From assembly GCF_003255815.1 (NCBI RefSeq), contig NC_037683.1:77931440-77995439 (forward strand): DNA of 64,000 nt. The letters run 5' to 3'. Source of the DNA: Theropithecus gelada. Its lineage: Eukaryota; Chordata; Mammalia; Primates; Cercopithecidae. Under the pieces are notes generated by a model, which was given only the letters and a program-made list of their open reading frames with translations, did no database searches and was not told the DNA's origin. The position numbers and the translations under genes are program-made. Shown one piece after another: positions 47,821 through 58,991 of the stretch (the first letter of the stretch is position 1; every line of letters starts with the position of its first letter).

Positions 47821-48436
47821 AATATTCCTACACTGTAGTAATAAAGATTGAATTCTGGATGCGTGACTGTGATATGGTCAGAAATTCCTATTAGTCAGGG
47901 TAAGTAAAAGAGGCATTTCCTGTGCCACAGTGGATCATTGGCAGAGACAAAGGACAATTCTGTTGAAGCCACAGCTCTCTGACTCCAGAGTGTTGTCCAT
48001 TTTTTTTTGAAGGGTATGTGAGATGGGGATTGGATAAATGTTGGAAAGCATGCTTGTGTCTGTTGTTACTTCCTCCAAATTTCTGGTCATCATCTTGGTC
48101 ACAAGCGATGTCTACAATGAGCAGTCATGGCATGAACTTGGCATGCAAAGTGCTCTCATGTAGACACTGACGTACAGGCTTCTACTAGGTTGTAATCTCA
48201 CCAGAAGTAAGATTTTCCTATAATATGGAAAACAAAGGCAAGGCATAGACCTTGTTTTCCAGAGAAGTGATTCCCTACACCCTAGATAAAAAACTATTCA
48301 GTACATTTTCCAAATCGAGATTTTAAATCGAACCCTAAAGCCCTCCCTTTCTTATTCTCATGGGGCCCTAAAAGAGGACCACTGCCCTTTTCTGTCCCCT
48401 TCACCAGCCATAGCATTCAAGGGAAGGGCTATGGAT

Positions 48437-48503
48437 GTGGGCTTGACTGCTGGTCAGTCAACACCAGTTGACGTGGGCTTGATTGGCAGTCAGTCAACAC
48501 CAG
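48437..48503 (+). repeat. 31-bp tandem duplication with 36-bp period
   Basis: GTGGGCTTGA...CAGTCAACACCAG occurs at 48437-48467 and 48473-48503, with four mismatches in 31 and the spacer TTGAC. Confidence 0.93.
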
Positions 48504-48929
48504 CACAGCTGGAAGGCACATTCTGGAGCCTTCAGCCCTATACCAGACACCTTGTGTGCCCCACCTAGCATCCCCTTCACCACCTGTTTCTAGTGGCCTT
48601 TGCTAAGGCAGCCAGCTGATGCACCAGCCATAGCTTGGTAGCACCTTTCCTCAATTGCACCATGTCCCTCTGGATTTCTGCCCTGAGGCTTCTCTGATAC
48701 CCTGATGTCGGTCGTCTGTGAGAACATTTAGCCACTCTGGTACATGTGCCCCTGAAAGTGTGAGCAAATTAATCTTGACCGATGGGGCAACTGTCGACAG
48801 ATGAGGAATAGGAGTTGGTGGATAAATGTTCCTTTCTGTCCCTGTCCTAGTCACTGAGCCCCAACATTCCATTGGCATTTATATCTTTTCATCATTGTTT
48901 ACTCAATGAACATGAACTGATGCTGTTTG

Positions 48930-49035
48930 GAGATACCAGGCACCAAGGATGTCTTGTTTCCTGTCCCAGGACCCAGCTTCATGTCTGCCACACGATAGGT
49001 ACCCCATACATATTTGTGGAATAATTGCCTGCTAA
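48930..49035 (+). repeat. L2 LINE, terminal fragment
   Basis: TGTCTGCCACACGATAGGTA followed by CCCCATACATATTTGTGGAA matches a worn L2 end. Confidence 0.55.
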
Positions 49036-49299
49036 GAGAAGAATAAAAAGAACACTGTTAACTCTGTATATAGAGCAAACATAATAAAGTGAGTAGAAAA
49101 AGGTAGAGGACATCACAGAAAAAAGCTCAGTAGTATAAATTGTCATAATACATGAGTGTGGTCAGTTGTCTGGTTTGGCCAGATACATTGTGGGGTCACA
49201 AATAAGACAGTGCGTTAAAGTGCTTTTAACACTGTCCAATGATTTACACTAATAGGTCTTGGTATTTTAGTAAAACCGATATAGGGAGGTCTACTCGCT

Positions 49300-49445
49300 T
49301 CACTAAATTACAAGGACAGGGACCCACATATAGTAGAGTATCAAGCACGTAATAGACACTTAATCAATATTGAATATTAAAATAATGGCTGAATGATAGA
49401 TGGGTGAACAGATGAATGATGGACAGGCAAATGATGGATGGTTGT
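49300..49445 (+). repeat. L2 terminal fragment running into degenerate (GATG)n
   Basis: AAGGACAGGGACCCACATAT and AGACACTTAATCAATATTGA look like an L2 tail. After it TGAATGATAGATGGGTGAAC and similar GATG-like units follow. Confidence 0.5.
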
Positions 49446-49449
49446 TCCT

Positions 49450-51469
49450 GGCTGTTAAATGGGATGAAAGAGAGGTCCTAAACCAGGCTTAACTCTGAGC
49501 AAGTGGCAGGCTACAAACAATCCCCAATTTCCCAGCCTGTGTCATTGTAGCTAATGCCAAGTGTAACTAATATAGACCTCTGAGAAGCAGCACACTTTCT
49601 GTTGGACCGTAGAGTAGAGCACAGAGTGTGCACACCAAGTTTCCTTGTTGCCCATTGGGTTGTAAACAGCAGGGGCAAGGCTTCCCTTGTGATAAACACA
49701 GGCACATACATACAAAAAAACCTCCGGGGAAAAATAAATACCGGGTGCATTCAGCAGCTACAACAAAATAAATAGGAGAGCTCACATTTCTACACTGAAG
49801 CAGAAAAAAAAAGTTAGCTGTGTTTTCACAGTATCTCTGTGACCTTTATTATTCCATCAGATTTTGGAATAGTATATAAAACACCGAGCTCCATGCTGAC
49901 AAACACCAGTTTTGAAACTATTGCCACAGTCAATCCAAACAGCCTTCTCCCCTGGGCAAAATTATTATTTGGAATACAAGCAGAATTGTGGTTCCCTGAG
50001 CTAGCTGAGCATAAATGAGGTTAGTGATTCATAAGGTGACTCTAGCGAGTTTGCAAATATGCAATTTGTACGGAAGCTGACGCACACAACAGAAGCTCAG
50101 CCTTGCCTTTCTGAGCTGGTAACCATTTTCAGGCCTCACCACCTCTTTGGAGGACTGTGGTGGGTACAGGCTTCTGAGGACAAGAGTTAACCTGACAGAA
50201 TGCTGATTTACCAGAAATAAACCCTTCAAATCAGATCACACCCTTGTCAGTAGCTTTTCGAGCGGGAAGATGGTAATTCTGCCTCTTTACATGTTCCTTG
50301 AAATACTTGAACTCTTGTTCCTTTGGATTAAGCTTTTGGGGGCTAGGTCATCTGGGGTACTCATTCTATCCTGGAGAGGTTGGGGAAAAGTGGTACTGGT
50401 ATAAAAATACAACTCCCTGAACTTTTAAACCCTCAGATCTTTTTGATAATGTGGCTTCTCTTTCTTAATCCTGAACCTGATTTATTTTTTTTTTAAATCC
50501 ATTTATTCTTTGATATTAGTAGAGTAAGTTCAAAAAGAACAGAAATGGGTATGGAGCTCAGCGTAACTTTGTACAAAGAAGGAAGTTGAAGAGAATCAGC
50601 CTAATGCTGCTGCCATGATTGCAGCATAATGAGATGTCTACGGAGTAGGTCCCAGACACTGAGGGAACCTTTCTGATAGACTCGGAAAGTGACAAGCCCC
50701 AGTTTCTTCTGTGACATCGTACCAATTAGCTGATCTAAATGGGCACATATTCACATTTGAGGTCGTATACAGTTCTCGAAAGCTAGGCTGCCCCTGTGAA
50801 TGGGGCTGTAACTCACTCTCTGTGTCATAACGGGCAACAGTGGGGGAAGATCCCAGAGCTGTTTTTTCGTAGTTTGAGAGACTCCTCTTTGATGAAGGCC
50901 AAGTATATTCATCACACCATCAGGAAAATTCCCTGGGTTAGTTACTCTCTTAAGTTAAAAGGGTGTAGGATCCTACGTTCACGCTAGGATCAGGGAAGCT
51001 CCAGTTCTCATTACATTGATTTAGCAGTGACAGAGAGGAACCCCAGCTGACCCACTGTGGCTCACTGCAGCAGTGAGAAGAGGAAGAGGGCCTGTGCTGT
51101 GCCCTTCTCGGTGAGCTGACCAAATACTCTGTTACCTGACTCTCATCCCCTGTGACTGAAAAGTGCTAATACAGAGACCTTGGCACAGATGCAAACAGTA
51201 CAAGATTGACTAATTATACAGTGTCCAGACAGGGAACTGGCAGGGCATGGCAACACTTAGGAGACAGGTCGTGAACGTCAGCCTGAAGTGAGTCAAACGT
51301 GAGCTCTGGAGGAACCTGTTCCACCACGAAAATAAAAGCTATGTGTACCCAAGAAGGGGAGAACTGTTCCCTGAAAACCACAGAGAGAAAAACAAACAAG
51401 CCCCTCAAATATGCTTGCTGTCAGCCTTTGGTATTTAAAAAATGTGGGCTTCCTTCGGGGCACGGTCTC
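49450..51469. other. Intronic sequence upstream of the second exon
   Basis: No Alu, L1 or MIR that I can support across about 2 kb. Possible regulatory content near the exon cannot be judged without comparison. Confidence 0.5.
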
Positions 51470-51493
51470 ATGTTTGTTCTCCCTTGATTTCAG
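51470..51493 (+). promoter_or_regulatory. GLIS3: Splice acceptor of the second GLIS3 exon
   Basis: A T-rich tract (TGTTTGTTCTCCCTTGATTT) precedes CAG at the exon boundary. Confidence 0.88.
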
Positions 51494-51662
51494 CTCCCAT
51501 TTTCTCCAGCAATTATTCAAGCCGAAGTGGAACAGCTGCTGGGGCCGTGCCACCCCCACATCCTGTCAGTCACCCTTCTCCAGGACATAATGTACAGGGG
51601 AGCCCCCACAACCCCTCCTCCCAGTTACCTCCACTCACAGCTGTGGACGCAGGAGCTGAGAG
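51494..51662 (+). CDS. GLIS3: GLIS3 internal coding exon (Pro/Ser/His-rich C-terminal region)
   Basis: This 169-bp exon completes the split Ala codon (G|CT) from 32225-32369, runs for 55 codons starting PIFSSNYSSRSGTAAG and ending ...TAVDAGAE, and leaves AG as the first two bases of an Arg codon. Before it lies a T/C-rich tract ending TTTCAG; after it AG|GTAAGG, a near-perfect donor. The residues are dominated by Pro, Ser, His and Gly (for example VPPPHPVSHPSPGH), so a disordered segment of the transactivation region is likely. I recognise the sequence as GLIS3. The 19.1-kb intron between the two exons fits the very large size of this gene. The stop codon and final exon(s) are not in the window. 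Two other frames are also open here, but only this one gives the GLIS3 protein and matching splice phases. Confidence 0.92.
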
Positions 51663-51668
51663 GTAAGG
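51663..51668 (+). promoter_or_regulatory. GLIS3: Splice donor (AG|GTAAGG)
   Basis: GAG|GTAAGG matches the U1 consensus at -2, -1 and +1 to +5. Confidence 0.9.
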
Positions 51669-52685
51669 CCATCTGTCTCTCTCTCCTAATAGGTGTCGCC
51701 GCCAAACCTCCCTCCACAGAGAAGTGCTTTGACAGTTGCTGAATTTTATTAATAATCCGTTGGTGGGTTGAGTTACCCAAAGGTGACATTTTAAAAGTAC
51801 ATACACAAAGCACGTGGACCAAATATCTCATTATCTGTTTCATTTTTCTATGGGAAAACAAATGAAATGATATTGGCAATAGCCAGCCGAAGTTTCAGAT
51901 GCTGGAAACACACCAGAATTTCCCTTTCTACCTTTCCTCGGTCTGTTTCAGAAACCCAGTTTTAAGGTAATGTATGTGCAGGACGAAACACTTCCCGATA
52001 TCAGATGGTGCCCTTGCCACATAAATCAGTATTGTTAGGGCACAGGATTTTATATAGGCTGCTCATTGAATACTTAGTGTTAGTATCAGTCTCATAAAGG
52101 ACTTCTGGGAGAAAATTTTTAAACAACCATGATCTTCATGATATTTTTACTCCTGAATGCTTTATTGGCCCCAGAGACCTTTCAAAGCCCTTCATACTTC
52201 TGTTTCCCAATCTGTTGTGTGTTTCTGTGGACCACAAACCAAAACAAGAGTCTGCATCTCTCGCTTCTCCATCTCCTTCCCCTTTTGTGGACCAGGCTCT
52301 AATGAACTTCTTTTGCTCAAGGGCAAGTGTACGGCTGCATCAGTTCAGGTAGCTTTGGAAGAAGGTTGGACGCTTCAGTCCTCTCCGAGGTGCCCAACAC
52401 ACCTCTTGTCACCTCTCTCCACTTGTCGTCTGGCTTGAGTTAACCTACCTGGTTACTCCCAGACATCCAGAGGAAAAAGAAGTTCTTGTAGGAACTCTGT
52501 GCAAGCTTGGAGTAGTGGGCAATTGTTGAACAAAATAATGGGTTGAGTAGGCAGCAGGAATAAAAGTTTTGAATCTTTCATTTCACCAGCAATCTCTGGT
52601 TCCATCATTGTTGACCTGACCTATGAGTTTGGTAATCTGTGGTTTTAATACTGATAAACCATATATTTTATTGTTTATGCCTTTC
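51669..52685. other. Intronic sequence downstream of the second exon
   Basis: No supported repeat. An open frame at 52157-52438 (93 codons) has no splice context or known protein. Confidence 0.5.
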
Positions 52686-52689
52686 TCCC

Positions 52690-53300
52690 TTTATTAATAT
52701 TATTTTGTTTAATGAACGTCTGTTGAATACCTTCTATGTGTCAGACTCTGTGTTGGATGTTGGAGTCCAAAAAGTTATTAAAACATGCTCCTGTCTTTAC
52801 AGGTTTGAATGGTGAGGACAGGCATTCAAATGAAGTATCATAAGGCTGTTTGGTTAAATGATGTAATAGAGATACCACAGGAGCCTAAAGAGGATATCTC
52901 TAAATCTGTCTCAGGGAGCGAGGGAAAGAAAGACACAGTGATGTAGGCATTGAAGGAAGACTAAGGCTTTTCTGGATGCCTCAATAGGGCACAGCATCCC
53001 AGGCAGCAAGAAGAATGTATGCAGGATGTGAGGAACAGAGGGAACAGAGAGGACACCGTCAGGGAAGGTCTCAGTAGCTTGGGATGACAGCATCCAGGAG
53101 TACATGGCTGATGAAGTCAGATAATAGTAGGTTGGCTCATGTGGAATTGTGTATTTGATGCTAAGGAATTTGTCTCTTATCCTGCTAGGAGTGAAGAACC
53201 ATTATAGCTTCTTTGTTAAGAGAGAAACACAATCAGATTGACATTACAGCAAAAGAATTCAGGTGACAAGATAGTTGAGTAACTGAACTTGGAAGGAGAG
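52690..53300 (-). repeat. L2 LINE, 3' end and inner part
   Basis: GAATACCTTCTATGTGTCAG, ATGCTCCTGTCTTTACAGG and, further in, AGGGAAGGTCTCAGTAGCTT follow the antisense L2 order. Confidence 0.6.
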
Positions 53301-54170
53301 ACAGGAAAAACAAGGAGAAGAACATTGCAGGAGTCCTTGTAAGCAATATGGTTACTTGAAGGAAGGCAAAGCAGTGAGGATGGAGAATTTATTCAAGAGC
53401 AATTATTTAGGAGGCAGAATTACCAATCATTAATATATATGTGGAGCAAAGAGGAGGGACCAAAATTCATTTATGAGTTTTACCCCCAGACACCAAGATT
53501 GTGTCATTAATAGAAACTGAAAAATACAAAAAGTGTGGTAGTGTGGAGGATAAAACAATATTGAGTGGAGGAGAATGGGAAGAAGAGGGAATAAGAAACT
53601 GATTTTAGGAGTTTGAATTCTAGGTGATTTATAAAAGATCCATGTGTATATGTCTGATTGGCAGTTAGAAATATGAATCAGAAGATGTTGGACTTTTGTA
53701 AAACAGTTCTATGCACAAAGTAAAGTGTAAACAAATCATTAGCCTCCTCCCACAGGATCTATCAGCAAAGCAGCGCAAATGATAACCATCCATTAAGTTC
53801 ACAGACATTGGAGACAGGAAATCTTTCCTTTCATTTATCTGATATATTCCTATAAATTAAGATTTAAAAAAAAAACACATTTGCTGTAGTTTTCTGTTGG
53901 GTTCTAAATGATATTAACCATAGACTTTTCATCGTCTCATTTCATTCTGCCTGGCTGAGATTCTTACTCCACAGCATCGAGATGCTCAGGAATGATCAGT
54001 CGGGACCTCCATTCGCTGCACCTCCTTATCTATAGTCATAAGGACTTTTAACGAGAATATAAGACAGAAACAATCATTGAGTCTCTTTTTTGTACACAGC
54101 CTTTAAAAGAATACATGTAGAAAAAAAGATTTTAACTATTATCGGAGTCAAAGACAACGACTATCACAAC
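53301..54170. other. Intronic sequence, nothing specific recognised
   Basis: No supported repeat or exon. Confidence 0.5.
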
Positions 54171-54174
54171 CCAA

Positions 54175-54250
54175 ATGCCTGAAGTTTGCATCCCAGTTCT
54201 GACAGTTGCTAACTGGCTGTGGGCAAGTTCCTTAGCTGCTCCTGCTGCTT
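54175..54250 (-). repeat. MIR fragment
   Basis: GCATCCCAGTTCTGACAGTT, GGCTGTGGGCAAGTTCCTTA match the complement of the MIR core. Confidence 0.6.
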
Positions 54251-54254
54251 GAGT

Positions 54255-55265
54255 TTGTGTGTTTGTCTTTTTTAAATATTTTATTTTGTATTTTTTATTG
54301 CTCCTTTTGAAAGTGTGTAACATATTTTAAAAAATGGCAAGAATAGTACAATGAATACCCATGCATATACCCTGCATTCATATTCAGCCATTGTCAATAT
54401 TTTTGCCTGCCTTCCTTTTTCTTTCTTTCTTTCTTTTCTTTCTTTCTTTCCTTTCTTTCTCTTCCTTCCTTCCTTCCCTCCCTCCCCCCTCTTTTTTTCT
54501 CTTTCTTTCTTTCTTTCTCTTTCTTTCTCTCTTTCTTTTTCTTTCTTTTTCTTTCTTTCTTTCTTTTTTCTTTCTTCTTTCCCTCCCTCCCATCCTTCCT
54601 TCCTTTCTTTTTTCTTTTCTTTTCTTTCTTTCTTTTCTTTCTTTTTCTTTCTTTCTCTCTCTCTTTCTCTTTCTTTCTCTCTTTGTCTCTTTCTTTCTCT
54701 CTCTCTCTCTCCTTCTCTCTCTGACTTTGAGAATTCTTTGTTTTCTTGCCTATTGTTGCAGAACCATTTGACAGATGGTTGCAGATAACTGAGCAACCCT
54801 AATTACCCCTAATTACTTCAGTAGCAATCTCCTAAGAAGGACATTCTCCTACCCAATATAATAATCATACTCAGGAAATTTAACATTGATATAATACTAT
54901 TCTCTAATAGTTACTCGCTATTCAGATTTCCCCAATTGTGTGAATAATGTTTTCTATAGCTGGAGATTTTTGTTTGTTTTCCTTTTTGTGATTCAGGGAT
55001 CTAATAAGGATCTCCCAGTGCATTTAATTTTTATTTCTTTTTCACCTTCTTGAATCTAATGAAGTTCTCCAGCTTTTTGTTGTTATTATTATTGTCTTTC
55101 AGGACATTGACAATTTTTGAAGAACTCGGGACATTTATTTTACACAGTGTTCCATGGTGTGGATTTGTGTAACTGTTTTATCCCTAAGCAGATTCATTGT
55201 AAATATTTTTGGCGGGAATACCACATAGATGATGTGGTGTTTCTTAGCGTTTTTGAGATTTAGAT
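54255..55265. mobile_element. Old L1 (L1M-type) 3' region, split by a pyrimidine tract
   Basis: Left part (to 54408): TTTTGAAAGTGTGTAACATA, ATACCCATGCATATACCC. Right part (from 54770): AGGAAATTTAACATTGATAT, CAGATTTCCCCAATTGTGTG, TTGGCGGGAATACCACATAG. These phrases come in the order of a widespread old L1 3' region. Confidence 0.65.
54409..54722 (+). repeat. 314-bp (TTTC)n/(TCCC)n pyrimidine tract
   Basis: Almost purely C and T, made of TTTC, TTCC and CCTC runs with local mirror symmetry, ending in (CT)n. There is no Alu tail next to it; it lies inside an old L1. Lys/Glu/Arg-rich frames of up to 171 codons on the minus strand and Phe/Leu/Ser-rich ones on the plus strand are artefacts. Confidence 0.96.
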
Positions 55266-56605
55266 TGCACCTTATGGAGAATTAGGATTAAATAAACCAA
55301 AGTAGATAAAGTGCCTCGCAAGTTATATGGCATGAAGCAGGCTTTCATAGCTGTGGGTACTAACATAAAGACGGGCAGCTTTGGCATAGCTGAGTGATTC
55401 AGTTTGGAAGTCAGAGGATGTTGTTAAATGATCATAGGGTTTGATAATATAAATAATCATGAAAGGGGAAATGAAGAGGAAGGAGGTACTTTATATGATG
55501 GGAGAATGAAATGGACATTTGCACTTTGTGGCTTTGCCTTGCTGCTGTATTCTCCCGTACTTGGATGTGTGCCCCATCCCTTGCCTTCCCAGCTGGAGTG
55601 GGCAAGTGTGAGTGTGACAGGTTCTCTCTTCTGATCAGCTTTGGAAAGGAGGATGACATGAAACAGCCCTGACTTATTCACCAGGTTTGCATTAGTGTCC
55701 AGCATAAAAACACTAAGAGGAAATGTGCTTACCTTCCGCTTTTGGTTTGTATATCTTTGCCTCTGTTTGCCTGGGAAATCCCCCAGTAAAAACTCCAGCA
55801 GTTTTCTTAACGGAAATAGGTTTATCACACTCTGCGATTTTTAGTGGGAAACTGGCATCTTTTCCTGCTTTGCGGGCATTGATTCATCATTTACTTAGCT
55901 TTAACATGGTAAAAAAAAAATGGGCTGAGTCACTGTCAGAAGTCAGGAAAGGTCCACCAAATCTACCCAGTTAGCATCGAGTTCTTTGATCCTTACCATC
56001 ATAAAATAAAATTAATGCAAGTTCTCTCAATCTGACAAGGTTCCATTTTTATTTTGAAATATTATCTGAATGACACATTATTTCAGTGATTTAAGCTACA
56101 CACCACATCACCTAATGTTGATTTAACTAATTACAGGAAGTGGTGTTTTACTATGTCATGTTGAATGAGCCAGTGGTACTTTATGACAGTGGCTTCCCAT
56201 GAGAGGAACTCAGCATCTTTGGAAATGTTAATTCATTGAGTTTCATAGTATGTCTGTTAGACCAGAGAAAACAAAAATATTGATGGGAGCTTCTTTTTGA
56301 AATGCAGAAATCTTACAATTCCAAGAATAAATCCTCTGAGTTTGTGTTGCTCATCTTTTACAAGAGAATGTCAGCTGCCTCTCTTCATTCTGAAGAAGGC
56401 CACAAACATGGTGTGCTTTGTCGTGTAATAGAGCTGAAGGAGGCCTGTGGATTGACCACAGTGGAGAGGCTTATGAAGAGCTTCCTATGAGCCCATGGCT
56501 GAGCCAGAAAAGACTGAAAAGAAAGTGTAAATATAAGGAAAAAAACCAAAGTGTTTTTTCTGTTCTCTCACTTAACAATAATCAACACAAAATGCTTCTG
56601 TGACC
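55266..56605. other. Intronic sequence, nothing specific recognised
   Basis: No supported repeat or exon. Open frames of 60-123 codons have no recognisable protein. Confidence 0.5.
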
Positions 56606-56608
56606 AAA

Positions 56609-57375
56609 TGTATGGGGGTTTTTCCCCAACCCACTGAGCATGCAGTCAGTTCTGCAGTAGACACCAGCTGGTGTCCTCTCATTGCAATCTATCCTGACAG
56701 TCTCTACTTGGAGAGAGTGTCAGATTCCACAGGTTGAGGACACAGTTCCACAAGACTGCCCCCTACTTCTGATGCCAGTTGCAAGACCTGGGTTATTTTG
56801 CCTGTACATCTGACTGACTGACTATAAATCAGGGTTTCCACAGCCCCTTCCTCGGGTTCTATTAGTTTGCTGGAGCAGTTCACAGAACTCAGGGAAACAC
56901 TTACATTTACTGGTTTATTATAAAGGACATTATAAAGGATACCAGTGAAAAGATGTATAGGTCAAGGCATATGGAAAGGGGCACAGAACCTCCATTCCCT
57001 CTCCAGGCCTGCCTCCCTCTAGGAACCTCCATGTGTTCAGCTATCCAGAAGTTCTCTGAACCCAGTCCTTTTGGATTTTTATGGAGACTTCATTACATAG
57101 GCATGATTGATTAAATCATTGGCCATTGGTAATCAGTTTACTCTTTGGCCCCTCTTCCCTCAGAGGTTGGGGGTTGAGGCTGAAAGTCAACACTCTAATC
57201 CTGTCTTGGTCTGTCCAGTGGCCAGTGTCATTCTTTCAGGCAGCCAGAGGCTGCCAGCCATCAGTCAACTAATTAGCATACAAAAAGACACTATCATTTC
57301 GAAGATTCCAAGGATTTTAGAAGTTGTATGCCAGGAATGAGGAGGAAAACCAAATATATATTTCATAATATCACA
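56609..57375 (-). mobile_element. LTR-like interspersed repeat (about 770 bp), antisense
   Basis: On the minus strand it begins TGTGATATTATGAAATATAT. On the plus strand CAGTTCACAGAACTCAGGGA, TACTGGTTTATTATAAAGGA and TTGATTAAATCATTGGCCAT match a common repeat whose text I know but cannot name. No target-site duplication was found. Confidence 0.6.
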
Positions 57376-58058
57376 GAAAGAAGGGATGTGTCGTCCCTTC
57401 AGAGAGTATTCAATCAGCAGTAGCAAATGTGAGGAATAATTATTTTTGAGAAGTAGTCAAAGCACCTTTACCAAATAAGGAATGACAATTTTTTTTAGTC
57501 TCTGTGGAGTATTGGAAAGGCTTATTCTTTTCACCCATAATGTATTATTTCAGATATGGCATTGCTGGAATTCTAGGTACTTTTATACATGTATAATCTT
57601 TCTAGGCCTTTCAGTAATTTGCATGAGTAACTTTGACATTTCTTTTGTTTTTTTTTTTACTTTACTTTCTTTATTTTTTATCTTTATTTTAGTTTATTTT
57701 TATGCAAATTTATGGCCATATGATGCGAAATTTTGTTACATGTATATAATGCATAGTGATCAAGTTAAGGTAATTTAGGATGTCCAACACCCAAGTACAA
57801 TATGTTTTTTGTTTAACTATAGTCACCTTATTCTGTTACCAGGCATTGAATTTATTCCTTCTATTTAACTGATGATCATATGGTTTTTTGCCCCCATTCT
57901 CTTGATGTTATATATCCCATTTATTGATTTGTATATGTTGAACCTTCCTTGCTTCCCTAGTATAAATCGCACTTGTGCTGTTGAATTTGGTTTGCTAGCA
58001 TTTTATTGAGGATTTTTGTGTCTATGTTCATCAGGGATATTGGCCTGCAGTTTTATTT

Positions 58059-58081
58059 TTGTTGTTGTTGTTGTTGTTGTG
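58059..58081 (+). repeat. (TTG)n microsatellite inside the L1
   Basis: Seven GTT units interrupt the ORF2-derived text and produce a Thr run in the antisense peptide. Confidence 0.92.
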
Positions 58082-58616
58082 ACTTTGTCTGGTGTGGGTA
58101 TCAGGGTGATGCTGGCCTCATGGAATGCCTGTGGGAGAATTCCCTCTTTAATTTTTTGGAATAGTTTCCAGAGGATTGGTATTAGTTCTCTGTACATTTG
58201 GTAGAATTTTGCTGTGAATCTATCTGGTCCTGGGCTTTCCTTTTGGGGAGACTTCCTAATACTGATTCCATCTCATTATGCATTATTGGTCTGTTCAGGT
58301 GTTTTATATCTTCCTTATTCAGTCTTGGTAGATTGTATGTTTATCAATTTTATTTATATGTTCAAATAACCAGCTTTTGTTTTGTTGCTTCTTTGTATAT
58401 TTTTTAGTTTCTATTTCATATTATTCTGCTCATATCTTTATTACTTGTTTTTTTCTGCTAATCTGGGGTTTGGTTTGTTCCTCCTTTTCTAGTTCCAATT
58501 TGAGGTATGTTTTTAGATTGTTTATTTGTAATCTTTCTACTTTTTTGATATAAGCATTTATTGCTACAAACTTCCCTTTTAGCACTGCTTTTGCTGTATT
58601 CCACAGGTTTGGGGAC

Positions 58617-58991
58617 TGATAATAGTTTGGCTCTGTGTCCCCACCCAAATCTCATCTTGAATTGTATTCCCATAATTCCCATGTGTTGTAGGAGGGACCT
58701 GTTGGGAGATAATTGAATCATGGGGATGGTTTCTGCCATACTGTTCTTTTGGTAGTGAATAAGTCTCATGATATCTGAGGGTTTTATCAGGGGTTTCCAC
58801 TTTTGCATCTTCTTCATTCTCTTTGCCTGCTGCCATCCATGTAAAATGGGAGTTGCTCCTCCTTACATTCCGCCATGATTATAAGGCTTCCCCAGCCACG
58901 TGGAACTGTAAGTCCAATTAAACCTCTTTCTTTTATAAATTGCCCAGTCTTGGGTATGTCTTTAACAGCAGCATGAAAACAGACTAATACA
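58617..58991 (+). repeat. THE1 5' LTR
   Basis: It begins TGATAATAGTTTGGCTCTG, contains CACCCAAATCTCATCTTGAA and AATTAAACCTCTTTC, and ends AAAACAGACTAATACA. Confidence 0.95.

Larger units (their letters stand above)
32370..51493 (+). other. GLIS3: GLIS3 intron between the two visible exons (19.1 kb)
   Basis: The intron begins GTAAAG and ends TTTCAG. It is phase 1, splitting an Ala codon. It contains antisense AluS and AluJ copies, hAT relics, MIRs, an L1 tail and pyrimidine tracts. No third exon was recognised inside it. Confidence 0.88.

Noticed and set aside
48437..48503. CRISPR-like repeat array
   Set aside because: Only two imperfect units with a 5-base spacer in a mammalian intron; a simple tandem duplication explains it.
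51442..51742. Two extra open frames over the second exon
   Set aside because: Only one frame continues from the first exon at the right phase and gives the GLIS3 sequence; the others are GC-rich shadows.
54281..54796. 171-codon antisense frame rich in Lys, Glu and Arg
   Set aside because: It is a translation of the (TTTC)n tract; no start context, domain or complex sequence.
58003..58197. Antisense frame resembling reverse transcriptase
   Set aside because: It is a short broken piece of L1 ORF2 with a Thr run from a microsatellite; not a functional gene.
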